Assembly (NCBI GenBank): GCA_900557355.1
Contig: USSR01000309.1
Span: forward strand, 1-7,922
Direction of reading: 5' to 3'
Source of the DNA: an uncultured Bacteroides sp.
GTDB lineage: Bacteria; Bacteroidota; Bacteroidia; Bacteroidales; Bacteroidaceae
Length of the DNA: 7,922 nucleotides
Part shown: in pieces, positions 7,401-7,922 of the stretch
Numbering within the stretch: position 1 is the first letter of the stretch
Layout of the letters: each line of letters opens with the position of its first letter
Notes under the pieces: generated by a model
Databases searched by the model: none
Seen by the model: the letters and a program-made list of their open reading frames with translations, nothing else
What the model was told of the DNA's origin: nothing
Translations under genes and position numbers: made by a program

Positions 7401-7922
7401 ACGCATAACTTGCTCTTTCAAGCTGGCGCTTACTTTCTTTCTCTTGTGGTGTTGCCACCTTACGATATTCTGCAACTTTCACATTTTTCAATGCATCTTC
7501 TTCCAACGGAGTAACAACAAGGTCGTCAAACTCTGTTTCAATCCAACCTCCTCCCAAAGTCACAGGACCGGAAGGCGCCAAGTTGCTGTTTTTATCTGTG
7601 ATATCCATCCGCGGTTCCTTCTCATCATTCAAGAAAACGCGAATACGGCTACCACAGACTTCTACCTTTAACTGATACCATTGACCCGGTACCGGATGAA
7701 ATCCTAACGGACGAACGCCCATAAACTCATCCGTACCCATATAACCCATACGCATCAGGTATAAATCATCTTGCAATCCACCCTTTATACCAACTACATA
7801 ACGATCAAAACGATTATTGGCACGAAATCCTGCCCAGATTTGAACTTGTTCCGCTTCTTGGGGGGAGCGCGCTTTAAAGGACATAGTATAGTTCTTCCAC
7901 TCAGGATTACCGAAACAAGCAT
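4405..7922 (-). CDS. Large multidomain glycoside hydrolase family 2 protein (N-terminus cut by the right window edge)
   Basis: Ends at TAG 4405-4407. The frame stays open through the right edge, giving 1171 codons. The first in-window ATG (7882-7884) is internal, because upstream codons read ACFGNPEWKNYT in frame and continue the domain. Numbering from that Met, residues 1-128 are a concanavalin-like jelly-roll resembling DUF1080/laminin-G modules (PGQWYQLKVEV 66-76, GGGWIETEFDDLVV 111-124). A charged linker follows. Then come the GH2 sugar-binding domain (about 172-392, AAWYRQWIELP, EIYINGELAG), an Ig-like domain (about 393-506) and the TIM barrel (about 508-835). The acid/base is Glu626 in FWTVNNE (codon 6007-6009) and the nucleophile Glu727 in LISQEMS (5704-5706); the 101-residue spacing fits retaining GH2 enzymes. 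Beyond a beta-rich stretch (about 840-935), residues 945-1159 look Rossmann-like (KKVLLLD, GGKLLLL), like glutamine-amidotransferase-type tails of some galactosidases. The substrate is unknown; a signal peptide would lie beyond the window. First visible gene of the probable operon. Confidence 0.92.
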   Translation of the reverse strand, partial: ACFGNPEWKNYTMSFKARSPQEAEQVQIWAGFRANNRFDRYVVGIKGGLQDDLYLMRMGYMGTDEFMGVRPLGFHPVPGQWYQLKVEVCGSRIRVFLNDEKEPRMDITDKNSNLAPSGPVTLGGGWIETEFDDLVVTPLEEDALKNVKVAEYRKVATPQEKESKRQLERASYASVKVNRLEEGRTDISLDGNWLFMPGYQLDDKKKAVSTATDDKNWHVMSVPNFWNPIRIWLHGETMPSPTGPQPKGVSDTYYQQETDRCEGYTFDYRKTNAAWYRQWIELPAGVEGKNMTLTFDAVSKVAEIYINGELAGSHIGMYGEIQVDGSKLLKPGKNLVVVKVIRKADGSASENGSTAIDFFYSSVRESEKEGGKVAVKSNILKDIAHGFYGDEPAGIWQPVKLTITSPVKVEDVFIKPTLEGATFDLTVKNHSGKKNQFDLYTDIVDKETGSVLYSSLSLQKLVLNADEEKMFTYSVNGLKPRLWTPHHPNLYDFRFRLVTAKGAELDCLSETSGFRTFEVKEGLFFLNGNRYWLRGGNHIPFALAPNDLNLANTFMQLMKVGNIDVTRTHTTPWNKLWMGAADKNGIGVSFEGTWPWLMIHSTPLPDAKLIEMWKEEFLTLLKKYRNHPSLLFWTVNNEMKFYDNDNDLERAKEKYRVISDVVKEMRRIDPTRPICFDSNYQAKGKKEKYGADFMNSIDDGDIDDMHAYYNWYDFSLFRFFNGEFQQRFKMPERPLISQEMSTGYPNNETGHPTRSYQLIHQNPQSLIGYECYDFSDPKSFLNVQAFITGELAEALRRSNDQASGIMHFALLTWFRQVYDYQKIEPYPTYYALKRALQPVLISAELWGRNLYGGDKLPTRIYVVNDREDGTALKPTLLRWEVQDETGKKLVWGSEELPAVKHYGRYYIEPNIQLPVNLPADKVKAKLVLKLTENGLPVSENEYNLLLARKDWNINQVAEGKKVLLLDKEGMKDKFDFLHINYQAVSTIKEMMNPKLKADLCIISGLTACTDEEREMLRSYQSKGGKLLLLNSKEVAKAIYPEHITSWIIPTEGDIVNMERNDAPVFDGIDVLELRYFNNNKREIPLACNATLKVNRNENLIELAGQMKIHAYIDGGKPEDRIRKIDSMRGLTLLQIKDGKGLATVSTMCTEKADTDPIAGKWLVNMINELLK

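Noticed and set aside
7882..7884. ATG as the start of the right-hand GH2 gene
   Set aside because: The frame continues upstream without a stop to the window edge, and the upstream codons (ending NPEWKNYT) continue the jelly-roll strand. No signal peptide follows this Met. It is internal to a partial gene.

Overview
The window is a gene-dense piece of a carbohydrate-degradation locus, most likely from a gut Bacteroides or a close Bacteroidota relative. The reasons are three large co-directional glycoside hydrolases, Sec-type signal peptides on both visible N-termini, moderate base composition, no obvious Shine-Dalgarno sequences, and protein wording typical of Bacteroides polysaccharide-utilization loci (PULs). 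Species cannot be fixed from the sequence. No SusC/SusD pair, sulfatase or regulator gene is present, so the PUL assignment rests on the enzymes alone.

Everything is on the minus strand, so transcription runs from right to left. First (4405-7922) comes a very large family GH2 enzyme, cut at its N-terminus by the right edge. It carries an extra lectin-like jelly-roll in front of the GH2 core and a Rossmann-like domain behind it. After 54 bases comes a complete 865-residue secreted GH3 enzyme of the beta-xylosidase-like branch, with a PA14 domain inserted (1753-4350). After a 185-base gap comes a second, sequence-divergent GH2 enzyme with a signal peptide (1-1567). Its C-terminus, including the expected nucleophile, is cut by the left edge.

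The three enzymes probably act together outside the cytoplasm on one branched glycan, each removing a different terminal sugar. The substrate is not readable from sequence. The GH3 subtype suggests a plant cell-wall polymer with pentoses (xylose or arabinose), but that is inference.

The most unusual non-coding feature is in the 185-base gap: four imperfect palindromes whose centres lie exactly 22 bp apart (array 1620-1707). They look like a phased operator array or a dispersed palindromic repeat family rather than ordinary terminators. Nothing else is unexplained. The long plus-strand reading frames are antisense shadows of these three genes, and I see no RNA gene, insertion sequence or CRISPR array.
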